41,043 nt of DNA, taken from Syntrophaceae bacterium. GTDB lineage: Bacteria > Desulfobacterota > SM23-61. Numbering within the stretch: the stretch's first letter is position 1; each line of letters opens with the position of its first letter. Shown piece after piece: positions 1 to 7,951 of the stretch. Below the pieces are notes generated by a model, which did not search any database, was not told the DNA's origin, and was given only the letters and a program-made list of their open reading frames with translations. The position numbers and the translations under genes were made by a program. The stretch spans positions 1 through 41,043 of the forward strand of contig JACAEW010000187.1 in NCBI GenBank assembly GCA_013388675.1, given 5' to 3'.

Positions 1-545
1 AACCCGGGTCCGCCGCCCATGCCGCGCCCGCGGCCATAACCACCGCTAAAACCGGGGTTATATCCCATGCCTCTCCCATAACCGCCCCTGAAACCGGCCC
101 CATAGCCGAAACCCGCCGCGAACCCCAGGCCGCACCCGGGAGGAAGCTGAGAAAGCTGCTGCGGCGTCAGGAGGCTTCGGGCGTTCGTCTGATAAGATAG
201 AGACTTCTCCTGCATTTTCTGCTGAAGGGCTGAAATCTCCTTTTGCTTGGCCGAAATCGCGGCCGCGTTCGGCGAAGGCTGAACCATCAAGCTGCGAAGT
301 TCCAATGATTTGGCCGCCAGCTCGTTCCGGATGGGTAGAGTCTCATTCAGAAACTGCTGCTGAAGGCCGGTAAGTTTCCCGGTCTGCTCCGCGGTCAGGT
401 TGAAATTGGGTGCATACAAGCATCCATAGGCCGAGGGTGTAGCAAAGCCGGCCCCTCGTCCATAGCCATGGCCCCAAGCCAATGCCAAAGAAGCTGTTAC
501 CAAGAATACCGTCACAACGCTGATTCCGATTGCTGTCTTTTTCAT
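1..545 (-). CDS. Spy/CpxP/ZraP-like periplasmic protein with Gly-rich C-terminus (partial)
   Basis: The reading frame opens at ATG 545 (ribosome site AGGAG about 7 bases upstream) and is still open at the left edge, so the C-terminus is missing. The visible 181 residues are a signal peptide (MKKTAIGISVV...ALA), then a helical region with NLTAEQTGKLTGLQQQF, RNELAAKSLELRSLM and AISAKQKEISALQQKMQEK. That pattern of an LTxEQ-type start followed by long amphipathic helices is typical of the LTXXQ Spy/CpxP/ZraP periplasmic metal-sensor and chaperone group. The tail from about residue 140 is unusual: it is made of Gly/Tyr/Arg/Phe runs such as GYGAGFRGGYGRGMGY. The family is inferred from pattern; a metal-stress or chaperone role is likely but unproven. 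Confidence 0.75.
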   Translation of the reverse strand, partial: MKKTAIGISVVTVFLVTASLALAWGHGYGRGAGFATPSAYGCLYAPNFNLTAEQTGKLTGLQQQFLNETLPIRNELAAKSLELRSLMVQPSPNAAAISAKQKEISALQQKMQEKSLSYQTNARSLLTPQQLSQLPPGCGLGFAAGFGYGAGFRGGYGRGMGYNPGFSGGYGRGRGMGGGPG

Positions 546-593
546 GTTTTTCTCCTCTTTTTGTGATTTTTAACATCCCGGCTAATTCCGGGA

Positions 594-623
594 AAGATAA
601 GCTCATGTTCTTAAAAAGCGCAA
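594..623 (-). promoter_or_regulatory. Candidate sigma-70 promoter of the Spy-like gene
   Basis: On the minus strand TTGCGC (618-623) is followed after 18 bases by TATCTT (594-599), about 50 bases upstream of the Spy-like start. A small hairpin, CCCGG/CCGGG at 577-592, lies in the predicted leader. The match is modest, so this is tentative. Confidence 0.35.
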
Positions 624-672
624 TTTTCAGGAATAAAGGGTGAGGCCTGCGCTCTCGTCGCCGGGGAAAGGG

Positions 673-990
673 TCAACAGCGAAGGGGGATAAGGTCGGGT
701 GCAAATGTGAAGGGAATAGCCGAGACAATTAGATGATTGTTTAGCAACGTCAGGGGTTCTTTATATCCTGAGTCCCACCCGGATGGGAAATCCATTTCGT
801 CGAAATCAAGTTTATCTTTGGTGAGGGTAACTTGATGCCCACAAGGCCCCGACTTAGCTGCCTTCTTATCATGGAAGATATTGCAGGATGTGGGAAGCCT
901 GGAGGCAAAGGCTGCGGGCGGGCCGGCCAAAAGAGGAGCCAAAAGTAATATAATTAAAATGGTCATATATGGTTTTAAACGATCCGACAT
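673..990 (-). CDS. Small secreted protein of unknown function
   Basis: This encodes 105 residues from ATG 990. I prefer it to an in-frame ATG at 996 because AGGG lies 9 bases before 990 but only 3 before 996. Residues 1-32 form a signal peptide (basic start, then MTILIILLLAPLLAG and a PAAFAS cleavage region). The mature part has four cysteines, in SCNIF, GPCGHQ and the terminal PLRC among others, plus two histidines near the N-terminal Cys pair (CNIFHDKK...CGHQ). I do not recognise the family. It is the first gene downstream of the AAA_14 ATPase and upstream of the Spy-like gene, all on one strand but with gaps of over 100 bases, so an operon is not indicated. A small metal- or redox-linked exported protein is possible. 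Confidence 0.6.
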   Translation of the reverse strand: MSDRLKPYMTILIILLLAPLLAGPPAAFASRLPTSCNIFHDKKAAKSGPCGHQVTLTKDKLDFDEMDFPSGWDSGYKEPLTLLNNHLIVSAIPFTFAPDLIPLRC

Positions 991-1252
991 TTTCATCCGC
1001 CCTAATTGGATTCTACTTTCTAGCATCAGCAACTTCTGTACCAACCGCCGGCGGGAATAAATTCCTATGTACTTTCATAGGATTTTGGGCGGTCGCCGAC
1101 CAGGAGGGATCAATGGGCTCGACGATTTTGTCGAAATAAAAAAAGAGTATTCCAACAAGTGCTTTGAATTATTTGGGAAAGAGTTTCGACGGAATGGGAG
1201 GGGAAAACAGATTTGTCGAGGGTTAAGAAGAAGTAAGCGCTGTTTTATTTAC

Positions 1253-2434
1253 CTAGAGTCGCGCTATCTCTTGGGGGCGGGAAAGAATTTCGGCGGCGGG
1301 CAAGGCGGTAACCCCTTTTCCCAACGAATAAGTCTGACGACCCGAATGAATGAGATAACCGTGCCGTAAATGTAGACTCCTCATGCATCGACGCAATCCT
1401 TCCCCATCTGCCACGCCAGGAGCAGAGTGGAGTTTTATTTCAAAGGGTATCTTCCTTTGCCCCAAATCCATCAGCAGATCGACTTCGTCTCCTTGAGAAG
1501 TGCGCCAGAAAAACGCCTGGCTCCCCGGCCCGGCCCGGTGATAGGCCGAAATTAGTTGGTCGATGATAAACGCTTCCCAGCTTAATCCACGGGCGGGATG
1601 AACCTCCAGGATTGAAGCAGAATGGATGCCCAGGAAGAAATGCAAGAGTCCCGTATCCCGGAAGTACACCTTTGGACTCCTTACAAGTCGTTTCCCCACA
1701 TTCGCAAAGTAGGGAGGAAGTTTTCGAATCAAGAAAGTGTGTTCAAGGATATCCACATACCGATTGACCGTATGATAACTAACCCCCAGGGATGCGGCCA
1801 GCTGAGAGGCGTTCCATAGGCTTCCATTGCAGTGCGCCAGCATGGTCCAAAGTTTACGCATCTGAGATGCTGAGACGTCAATGCCCAGGACGGTAAGATC
1901 CCTTTCAATAAAAGCCCGAGTGTAAGATTCGAGCCAATCCAGGCGGGCGCGATCATCCTGTTGAAGGAAGGCCTCGGGATACCCCCCCCTGAACCACAGA
2001 GTTTCAAGGCCCTGAGATCCGCCAAGGTTCGCGACTTCGTCCCATCGAAACGGTGATAGGTCCAAAAAAGCCGTCCGGCCGGCCAAAGATTCGGAAATCT
2101 GTCGAATTAATGAAGGAGCAGCAGACCCGAGCAGTACAAAACGGCCTTTTCTCGAGCGGTGGCGATCGATCATACTCCTCAGAATAGGAAAAAATTCCGG
2201 AACGCGCTGGGCTTCGTCGAAAATGACCCGGTCGCCAAGCTGTTGCATCCGGGCTTCAGGGTCAGCAGCCAGGGGGGAAGCATCCGAAGGTCTTTCGAGG
2301 TCCAGATATTTCCATCCCGGAAGGACTTGGCGGATGAATGTGGTCTTGCCGCACTGGCGGGGTCCCAGGATGGTGACCGCCGGGAAGCCCCGAAGCAGTC
2401 GCCGGAGAACCGAGTCATAATGCCGATCAATCAT
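1253..2434 (-). CDS. AAA_14/DUF4143 family ATPase
   Basis: This 393-residue protein has the standard layout of the AAA_14-DUF4143 family. A P-loop GPRQCGKTT lies at residues 24-32, a Walker B VIFDEAQ at 70-76, and a sensor-like LLGSAAPSL near 101-109. A winged-helix segment (SQLAASLGVSYHTVNRYVDI) follows, and then a C-terminal PD-(D/E)xK-like half with DEVDLL and PFEIKL around residues 318-336. These proteins are common in anaerobes and archaea as scattered single genes; their cellular role is unsettled, with DNA-linked or toxin-antitoxin-like roles suggested. It begins 38 bases after the PrpD gene ends, on the same strand, which may be chance. Full length with no missing motif. Confidence 0.9.
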   Translation of the reverse strand: MIDRHYDSVLRRLLRGFPAVTILGPRQCGKTTFIRQVLPGWKYLDLERPSDASPLAADPEARMQQLGDRVIFDEAQRVPEFFPILRSMIDRHRSRKGRFVLLGSAAPSLIRQISESLAGRTAFLDLSPFRWDEVANLGGSQGLETLWFRGGYPEAFLQQDDRARLDWLESYTRAFIERDLTVLGIDVSASQMRKLWTMLAHCNGSLWNASQLAASLGVSYHTVNRYVDILEHTFLIRKLPPYFANVGKRLVRSPKVYFRDTGLLHFFLGIHSASILEVHPARGLSWEAFIIDQLISAYHRAGPGSQAFFWRTSQGDEVDLLMDLGQRKIPFEIKLHSAPGVADGEGLRRCMRSLHLRHGYLIHSGRQTYSLGKGVTALPAAEILSRPQEIARL

Positions 2435-2472
2435 ATTTGCATTATAGAAGTAAGACTTCTAATTTGCAAGTT

Positions 2473-3870
2473 TTAGGTGATTTCGGGGGAAAAGAGCGGA
2501 AGGATAAGAGTGACATCCTTCTGGTTTTCCATTTCCCTCAGGAAATGGAGGACGTCCCCCAACCTATCCTCAGGCAGGGGATTCCTGGCGAATCGGGCGC
2601 ATTGGCGGAATTTTTCCTCGATTTCTTCCATGGTCAAGGGATTGGTGGGAGACCCGCGCCGCTCCACTACCCGTCGGGAAAAAACTTTTCCCTTTTGGGT
2701 GCGCACTTCCACGACGGCCGGGGTTACGCTTGCGGGATAGCGCTTGTCCAGTTCGGGGTCCACGAGGCAATCCACCCTTTGCGCGACCTGAAGAACGCGG
2801 GGGTTTCCAATCTCCCCCTCCGTGAAATCATCCAGGAATACTTTCCTCTTCACCAGGGCCGTGGCTGCAGCATAGGGAAGGCTGAACTGCGCCTCGGGAA
2901 TGGTCCGGGGAATGCGGGTTTTTTCCAGGGGGAGGCACACGAAATTGAAGCCCTGTTGATTGATCTTGACCGTAACCCGTTCTACCTCTTCCCAATGCAG
3001 GTCCTGTTCGCCGGAGATATCCAGGAGAGCATCTATGGCCGCATGACTATGCATGCAGCAAGGGTATTTTTTCAGCGTCACGTTTACGCCTTCGAACCTT
3101 TTCCCCAACCCATCCAGAAGATTGCGGACATCATATTCTCCGCGCTGGTAGACCCGGTAATAGCCGAACTTTCCTTCTAACACTTCCCGGGCCGCCGTAA
3201 TCCCCCTTCGGGCAAAAATAGCCGCATAGACTCCGGACTGGGCGGCCAGCCCCTGGGAGAACCGGGTTGCCAGGGTCCCTTCCAGGAGGTTTTGGGAATT
3301 GCCCGCGGTCTGGGTGTAGGCCAGGCCCATGGCGTGAACCATTTTTTCCTCATCCAGACCCAGAATTCGGCCTACGACCCCCGCGCAACCGAAACAGGCA
3401 TATTGGAAGGTTACGTTCATACCGCTCAAACCGGAAGGAATCTTGTTGGTTCTTCCCATCCGGCAAATCATATCGATGCCCAGAGTGACCGCTGCCAGGA
3501 ATTGCTTTCCGCTCAGCCCGCCTTTCATCTCGGCGGCTGCCAAAGCGGCGGGAACGATCGAGGCACTGGCATGCATGGTGCCGGGCTCAAAGACATCATC
3601 AAAATCCACAGCCCGGGCCATCATCCCGTTGGCCAAGGCGGCCAGAAAAGCAGGGACCTTCTTCCCGTAATGAAATATCGTGCCTTCTTCCTTCCCTCCC
3701 CATTCCAGGGCCTGGGCAATGACCTCCGGGCATCCCTGGGCGCTCGTTCCCGCGAGCAGGGCGGCAAAAGTGTCCACGATACTCTTTTTCGTCGCCCCCA
3801 GGACCTGGGGAGGAATATCCTCATATCCGAGCTTGATCAAATTCTGCACCAGGGGGACAATGGCATCCAT
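2473..3870 (-). CDS. MmgE/PrpD family protein
   Basis: The 465-residue product matches the MmgE/PrpD family (2-methylcitrate dehydratase, iminodisuccinate epimerase, cis-aconitate decarboxylase relatives). Seen in the sequence are the family-typical RAVDFDDVFEPGTMHAS block near residue 90, the Gly/Ala-rich helical domain (GLAYTQTAGNSQ, ATRFSQGLAAQSGVYAA), and the lid region with KKYPCCMHSHAAIDAL. There is no prpB/prpC/acnD beside it, so a propionate pathway role is not supported. In environmental anaerobes, PrpD paralogues like this often sit among genes for unknown organic acid catabolism. It lies downstream of the DUF169 gene (72-base gap) on the same strand and could be co-transcribed with it. 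Confidence 0.9.
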   Translation of the reverse strand: MDAIVPLVQNLIKLGYEDIPPQVLGATKKSIVDTFAALLAGTSAQGCPEVIAQALEWGGKEEGTIFHYGKKVPAFLAALANGMMARAVDFDDVFEPGTMHASASIVPAALAAAEMKGGLSGKQFLAAVTLGIDMICRMGRTNKIPSGLSGMNVTFQYACFGCAGVVGRILGLDEEKMVHAMGLAYTQTAGNSQNLLEGTLATRFSQGLAAQSGVYAAIFARRGITAAREVLEGKFGYYRVYQRGEYDVRNLLDGLGKRFEGVNVTLKKYPCCMHSHAAIDALLDISGEQDLHWEEVERVTVKINQQGFNFVCLPLEKTRIPRTIPEAQFSLPYAAATALVKRKVFLDDFTEGEIGNPRVLQVAQRVDCLVDPELDKRYPASVTPAVVEVRTQKGKVFSRRVVERRGSPTNPLTMEEIEEKFRQCARFARNPLPEDRLGDVLHFLREMENQKDVTLILPLFSPEIT

Positions 3871-3942
3871 TTGCGAGACCTATCTGTGCTGCCCGGCAAC
3901 CAGGGCGGCGGGACGATCCGAGAGACCGCCCCGCTGTGAAGG

Positions 3943-4770
3943 TTAATACTTTTGGAGCTTTTGCTTCCGGGGCGGGGACTGCTTCAGGTTCAGCCCCAAT
4001 TTTTCCCCGAGCTCTTTGTATTTCGGTTTCAGGTCGTATTCTTCCTTGTACTCCTGGAGCATGGGGAGACCCCAATTATGGTCCTGCAGCCAATGAATCC
4101 CCTTGATGAAGTCGGGCAGAAGCTCTGGCAGAAGAGTAAAGAAAATCTCATCATCCTGCGCCCCGGCGAGACGCCTGTCGCCCTTGCAGGGAATGGCGAT
4201 CTGGCACTCCCTTTTCAACAGAGCGGGAACGACGGCGTACACACAAGCCGCATGCCCGGAGAGCTGGGCGTAAATATCTTTCCCGTCGATCCAGTTCTTG
4301 ACGATGATCAACTGGCTGGTCTGCATTCCGTTGACATGCATGGCGATCACATCGGGGACGAAATTACATGTATGGGCCGGGGCGGACACGATCCCTTTAT
4401 ACCGGCCGAATTCCAGATGGGGCATGTTCTTGCACCATTTGGCGGCCGCCTTCAGGTCCCGGACACTGTCCGGATAGCGATGGTGCCCTTCCAGAAAATA
4501 CGGCGTTGGTTTCACCAAGCCCAGGCCGAGTGCCGGCTCGACGCACCAATTGTCATTTTTGAACATGGCAATCGTCAGCCCGTCCCGCTGCGAGCGGGCA
4601 AAGGCCTGACAGAGGGAATACTTATGCTTCCAGTCGCGGGTGGGAAGAATCGCCCCCTGGGGGACCTCATCCCGGCTCTTCAACATCTTGATGGCAATGG
4701 GATGCACCCGCATGCGCAGCCACTGCTCGAGCTCTTTGCTGCATTCATGAATTTTCTTCAGGGTTATCAT
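3943..4770 (-). CDS. DUF169 family protein
   Basis: The protein is 275 residues from ATG 4770, which has an AAGGA ribosome site. An upstream ATG at 4869 would add a low-complexity stretch and read through a terminator hairpin, so I reject it. It carries the DUF169 (COG2043) pattern: an opening helix with LEQWLRMRVHPIAIKML, LCQAFARSQRDGLTIAM, and cysteines in LCQ, NWCVEP, HTCNF and IPCKGDRR. The conserved Cys suggests a metal or Fe-S site, but the family has no established biochemical function. It precedes the PrpD gene. Confidence 0.85.
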   Translation of the reverse strand: MITLKKIHECSKELEQWLRMRVHPIAIKMLKSRDEVPQGAILPTRDWKHKYSLCQAFARSQRDGLTIAMFKNDNWCVEPALGLGLVKPTPYFLEGHHRYPDSVRDLKAAAKWCKNMPHLEFGRYKGIVSAPAHTCNFVPDVIAMHVNGMQTSQLIIVKNWIDGKDIYAQLSGHAACVYAVVPALLKRECQIAIPCKGDRRLAGAQDDEIFFTLLPELLPDFIKGIHWLQDHNWGLPMLQEYKEEYDLKPKYKELGEKLGLNLKQSPPRKQKLQKY

Positions 4771-4830
4771 GTTGTTCCTTTTCTTTTTTTCATTGCCTTC
4801 CTGCCGGTTTTTCATAAGGTGATTCAAAAC

Positions 4831-4863
4831 AAGGAAGGCCGAGGCGGAACCTCGGCCTTCCTT
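4831..4863 (-). terminator. Rho-independent terminator of the ferritin-like gene
   Basis: A perfect 14-bp stem (4831-4844 with 4850-4863) closes a CGGAA loop and is followed on the minus strand by GTTTTG. It lies 39 bases beyond the stop of the ferritin-like gene and upstream of the DUF169 start, so it separates the two transcripts. Confidence 0.75.
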
Positions 4864-4901
4864 CTGCAACGTTTCCGGAAATTAGGACGGGGGTGTTTCT
4901 T

Positions 4902-5351
4902 TCAGGAGCTCAACAAGGCCCCCCAATACTTCGCCGGGTCTTTCTCGAATCGTTTTTTCATCAAGGTGTCAAGCATGGCATGGTGAATTTTCTCGTCGTT
5001 CCAGATCTGTTCGAAGATATATTGCAGGGCGGGGGTATTGGTCAGCTTCCTCATTTCGGAGAGAAAATCCTTATGTTTTCTCTCTATTTCTTCATGTTTC
5101 TTCAACAGCTCCCAGACCTCTTTTCTTTCTTCCGCTCCAGCGACCTGCTTGTACTCCAGGATTTCCAGGGCGGCCCGGCCCAAATCGGCATGTTTTCGGG
5201 AATCGTGCTGGATGGCCCGGAGCAGATACTTGACGGTCGAATTCGCGGCCTGATCGGTGGTTTTTCCGGTTAGGGCAACCACTTCCTCTTCAACTTTAAT
5301 GAGCTGATTCACCATTTTCTTAAGCTGTGCGATCTTCTCTTCCTCTTTCAT
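4902..5351 (-). CDS. Ferritin-like helical protein
   Basis: This 149-residue, all-helical, soluble protein has no signal peptide. Two carboxylate/histidine motifs in ferritin-like spacing are visible: IQHDSRKHADLG near residue 48 and WNDEKIHHAMLD near residue 118, with EEIERKHKDFL between. This suggests a four-helix bundle of the ferritin/rubrerythrin superfamily, possibly binding a di-iron centre; the residues are not canonical enough to name the family. It has its own promoter and terminator, so it is a single-gene transcript. An oxidative-stress or iron-handling role is inference. Confidence 0.7.
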   Translation of the reverse strand: MKEEEKIAQLKKMVNQLIKVEEEVVALTGKTTDQAANSTVKYLLRAIQHDSRKHADLGRAALEILEYKQVAGAEERKEVWELLKKHEEIERKHKDFLSEMRKLTNTPALQYIFEQIWNDEKIHHAMLDTLMKKRFEKDPAKYWGALLSS

Positions 5352-5394
5352 AGTTTTACCCCCCTTTCATAATGTAGTGGACCGCCTCACCGTG

Positions 5395-5423
5395 AGTATG
5401 GGTAATAAGGAAAAGGCTGTCAA
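5395..5423 (-). promoter_or_regulatory. Sigma-70 promoter of the ferritin-like gene
   Basis: On the minus strand TTGACA (5418-5423), a 17-base spacer and CATACT (5395-5400) end about 44 bases before the start codon. The -35 box is perfect and the spacing optimal. Confidence 0.7.
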
Positions 5424-5463
5424 GGGAAAAATTGGGCGGGCCCGGAAAAGGACTTTTAAGGGC

Positions 5464-5829
5464 TTACCAAAGTCGCCAGACAATTCGATCCCCTCGTTTC
5501 TCCCCTCTGGCCTTTTCCATGTGTCGCAAGGTGGCAAATTCGCGCTCCAGTTCTTTCAAGGTCAGTTCGCCGCCCAGTTGGCGAAGCAAAACGGGAGGTT
5601 CCATGCCGCCGGTTTCTCTCAGGAGACGCAGAATCTCGGATTGGACCGGGGTCAGGGCCCCGGTGCCAGCCGCCTGTTTTTCAAAAGACTTGGCGCTGTG
5701 CACCGCCCAGGGGTCGCAGGCTCGCGAGGGCGACAGAGCATCCATGTAACAGTCTTCACAAAGGGTCTGGCCCAGATGATTTCGAGTATTTTCAGGCTCA
5801 ATGGTTTTGCTGCAACGATCACACTTCAT
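5464..5829 (-). CDS. Zinc-ribbon / winged-helix protein
   Basis: The product is 121 residues from ATG 5829, 9 bases after AGGAGG; an ATG at 5835 is only 3 bases from the same site. The N-terminus is a two-knuckle zinc ribbon (MKCDRC ... LCEDCYMDALSP), followed by a SRACDPWAVHSAKSF linker. The C-terminal half looks like a winged helix: LTPVQSEILRLLRETGG, PPVLLRQLGGELTLKELEREFATLRHMEKA and a short beta wing RGDRIVWRLW. It resembles a small DNA- or RNA-binding regulator found in Desulfobacterota, but I cannot name a family. It precedes the ferritin-like promoter on the same strand. Confidence 0.7.
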   Translation of the reverse strand: MKCDRCSKTIEPENTRNHLGQTLCEDCYMDALSPSRACDPWAVHSAKSFEKQAAGTGALTPVQSEILRLLRETGGMEPPVLLRQLGGELTLKELEREFATLRHMEKARGEKRGDRIVWRLW

Positions 5830-5879
5830 TGTCATTGGCCTCCTTTTCCAACGGCTGACCGGCGAAGGATTCCAATCTT

Positions 5880-6617
5880 CTATTCCTGGCTTCTTTTCTT
5901 AAAGATGAACACCGCCCACTCGAAAAGGGCGAGGCAGAACCCCGCCAGGATCAGGATGTCGATCCAACGGTTCAGAAGTCCCTCTCCGGGCAGCAAAGAC
6001 TGGCGAAAGGCATCGACGGAATAGGTCAGGGGCAGGCCATAGCCGATGACCTGAAGGATCAGGGGCATGGAGGTAAGGGGAAAAAAAACCCCGCACAGGA
6101 AAATCATGGGAAAGCGGAAAAAATTGGACAGGGTCATCGCTTCGAAGACCTCCCGCACCCCCACCGAAATCAGAATGCCCAAAAAAGCGAAGGCCAGACA
6201 GGAAAGAAGGGAGGAGACAAGCAGGGAGAAGGGATAGGAGGCCTTCAGTCCAAAGACAAAAACCACCAGAATCAGCGAGATCAGGCCCATGCACCAGCCG
6301 AATGCCGCCGCCCCCAAACCTTTTCCCAGCAGGATGATCCGCATGGGTATGGGAGCCATGAGCAGACGTTCCAGGGCGTCGATCCGCTTCTCGAAGCTGA
6401 TGACGATGGCCGCCATGGAGGTGGTGGAAAAGAGCATGGTCATCCCCACCAGGCCCGGGCTGACCTCCTGAATCCCCTGGGGGTTTCGTAAATAAAAAGC
6501 GAGGATGAAGACGATGGGAAGCATGAGCCCCCAGCTGATGAGGGGCGGTTTGAGATAATACGCCTTTAGGTCCTTGCGGGCGATGTAATAGGCTTTCTTC
6601 AACTCCCTTCCCATCAT
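5880..6617 (-). CDS. ABC-2 type transporter permease
   Basis: This 245-residue membrane protein has about six hydrophobic segments (LISWGLMLPIVFILAFYL, GLVGMTMLFSTTSMAAIVI, CMGLISLILVVFVFGL, LLSCLAFAFLGILISV, FPMIFLCGVFFPLTSMP, ILILAGFCLALFEWAV). The central cytoplasmic loop ERLLMAPIPMRIILLGKGL is the conserved coupling region of ABC-2 permeases. Its start overlaps the stop of the ATPase gene by 4 bases (ATGA), so the two are translationally coupled subunits of one exporter. The substrate is unknown; this class includes drug, polysaccharide and peptide exporters. Confidence 0.93.
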   Translation of the reverse strand: MMGRELKKAYYIARKDLKAYYLKPPLISWGLMLPIVFILAFYLRNPQGIQEVSPGLVGMTMLFSTTSMAAIVISFEKRIDALERLLMAPIPMRIILLGKGLGAAAFGWCMGLISLILVVFVFGLKASYPFSLLVSSLLSCLAFAFLGILISVGVREVFEAMTLSNFFRFPMIFLCGVFFPLTSMPLILQVIGYGLPLTYSVDAFRQSLLPGEGLLNRWIDILILAGFCLALFEWAVFIFKKRSQE

Positions 6618-7597
6618 CCCATCCCTCCCATCTTCATCGGTTTATCCACCCGCATGACTTCGGCATCGACCCCCGTCATTTTCACGAATGCGTCCTCCAG
6701 CGTGGGAACCAAGGATTGAATTTTCACGACTTTGAATCCTTCCGCCTCCAGCCGGTTCAAAATCGGGCAAATGGATTGATGAACCGATTCGCCATAGAAG
6801 CGCATTTTATCCTCCACCAGGGCGGCTTTCTCCACCCCGGGAAACCCTTCAAACATCTTGAGCAGGGAAGGAGAAAAAGGACGGGGCTGGATTTCCAGCA
6901 CCTCCGTCTCTTTCACTCTTTCTTTCAAGCCCCCCGGAGTATCGATAATGCGAATCTTTCCCTTGACGATGATCGCCACCCGGTCGCAGAGGTCTTCGGC
7001 TTCCTGGATCAGGTGGGTGGTCAGGAATACGGTTACCCCCTTCGCTTTGAGTCCCCGGATCAGGCTCCGCAGCCCGCGGGCGCTCATGACATCCAACCCG
7101 GTGGTGGGTTCGTCGAGGAAAAGGACCCGGGGGCGATGGACGAGGGCCGCCGCGATGGTCAGCCTGCGTTTCATCCCCCGGGAGAACCCCTGGAATTTTC
7201 CATTTTTCCGATCCAGCAGGTTAAATTCCTTGAGAAGCTCTTCGGTTCGCGGCTGCCATTGGTTTGCAGGAACCCCGTAAAGCTGGCTCATATAGACCAG
7301 GTTTTCCGCGGCGCTCAGCTCTCCGTAGAGATTCGAAGCTTCGGGAACCACCCCGACGCTCTTTTTGGCCCGCACCGGGTCCTCCTCTACTTCGTATCCA
7401 TTGACCCAGGCCGATCCTGAATCCGGCCGCAGCAGCCCAACCAGGATTCGGATGGTGGTGGTCTTCCCCGCTCCATTGGGGCCAAGAAAACCGAAAATCT
7501 CCCCCTCCTGGACCGTGAAATCCAGGTGATCTACGGCCTGGATCTCGCCGAATCTTTTGCAGAGGCCCTGGACTTTAATGATCTTCCCGTTTTCCAT
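6614..7597 (-). CDS. ABC transporter ATP-binding protein (ABC-2 exporter)
   Basis: The 327-residue ATPase drives the neighbouring ABC-2 permease. Walker A GPNGAGKTT is at residues 39-47 and Walker B VLFLDEPTTGLD at about 158-169. The signature is degenerate: FSRGMKRRL near 138-146 in place of LSGGQ, which is common in the drug/lipid exporter branch (DrrA/CcmA-like). The switch histidine is in FLTTHL. A C-terminal extension of about 90 residues (EVLEIQPRPF ... PTLEDAFVKMTG) matches the DrrA-like tail. An ArsR repressor lies 225 bases upstream on the same strand, but the gap contains a repeat, so co-regulation is uncertain. Confidence 0.95.
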   Translation of the reverse strand: MENGKIIKVQGLCKRFGEIQAVDHLDFTVQEGEIFGFLGPNGAGKTTTIRILVGLLRPDSGSAWVNGYEVEEDPVRAKKSVGVVPEASNLYGELSAAENLVYMSQLYGVPANQWQPRTEELLKEFNLLDRKNGKFQGFSRGMKRRLTIAAALVHRPRVLFLDEPTTGLDVMSARGLRSLIRGLKAKGVTVFLTTHLIQEAEDLCDRVAIIVKGKIRIIDTPGGLKERVKETEVLEIQPRPFSPSLLKMFEGFPGVEKAALVEDKMRFYGESVHQSICPILNRLEAEGFKVVKIQSLVPTLEDAFVKMTGVDAEVMRVDKPMKMGGMG

Positions 7598-7739
7598 TGT
7601 CGATCGTCCCTCATGCTCAACTCACCAAGGATAATGGATTTTTCCTGAACATGATTTTTCGCGTTGCTTCTAGAGGGGTATTGGGATTTTCCGGCGGTCA
7701 GAGGACCTTTCCCCTGTTGCTTCTTACCCATCACCCTGA

Positions 7740-7763
7740 CCCTCCCCCTCGGAGTGGGGAGGG
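7740..7763. repeat. G/C-rich palindrome
   Basis: An 8-bp perfect stem, CCCTCCCC/GGGGAGGG, lies in the gap between the ABC ATPase and the ArsR gene, with direct CACCCTGACC and GATGGGAGGG flanks. It looks like a degenerate member of the common CCCTCNCC-type intergenic repeats. Confidence 0.45.
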
Positions 7764-7822
7764 ATGGGAGGGGATGAGTTTTTCAAATGAACCGGGGAAA
7801 GTTTAGGCCGAACCTTTCCCCA

Positions 7823-7951
7823 TCATTTTTTGGTTTTGCCCACACAAGGATGATCTTTCTTTGAACCGTGACATTTTTCAATTTGTTTGGGGGTGCATTC
7901 CTTCGGGTTCCCTTTTAACTTCTCCGGCCGCTGGCATTTGCTGGCACACAT
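7823..7951 (-). CDS. Nested in-frame Cys-rich 42-residue peptide
   Basis: Within the ArsR frame an ATG at 7951 is preceded by AGGAGG (complement of 7960-7965) with an ideal 8-base spacing. Initiation there would give a 42-residue basic peptide with five Cys and two His, in the form of a small metal-binding protein. Either the tail was once a separate gene whose upstream ArsR stop codon was lost, or two products are made from one frame. Both readings are inferred from the sequence; no function is known to me. Confidence 0.5.
   Translation of the reverse strand: MCASKCQRPEKLKGNPKECTPKQIEKCHGSKKDHPCVGKTKK

Noticed and set aside
1002-1014. TAGAATCCAATTA shared between the region upstream of the small secreted gene and the arsR promoter (about 8319-8331)
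   Set aside because: A 13-bp match between two places is expected by chance many times in 41 kb on two strands, and the palindromic operator parts are not shared.
1067-1369. A 100-codon plus-strand frame before the AAA_14 gene
   Set aside because: It runs into the end of the ATPase gene on the other strand, has no ribosome site and no recognisable protein features.
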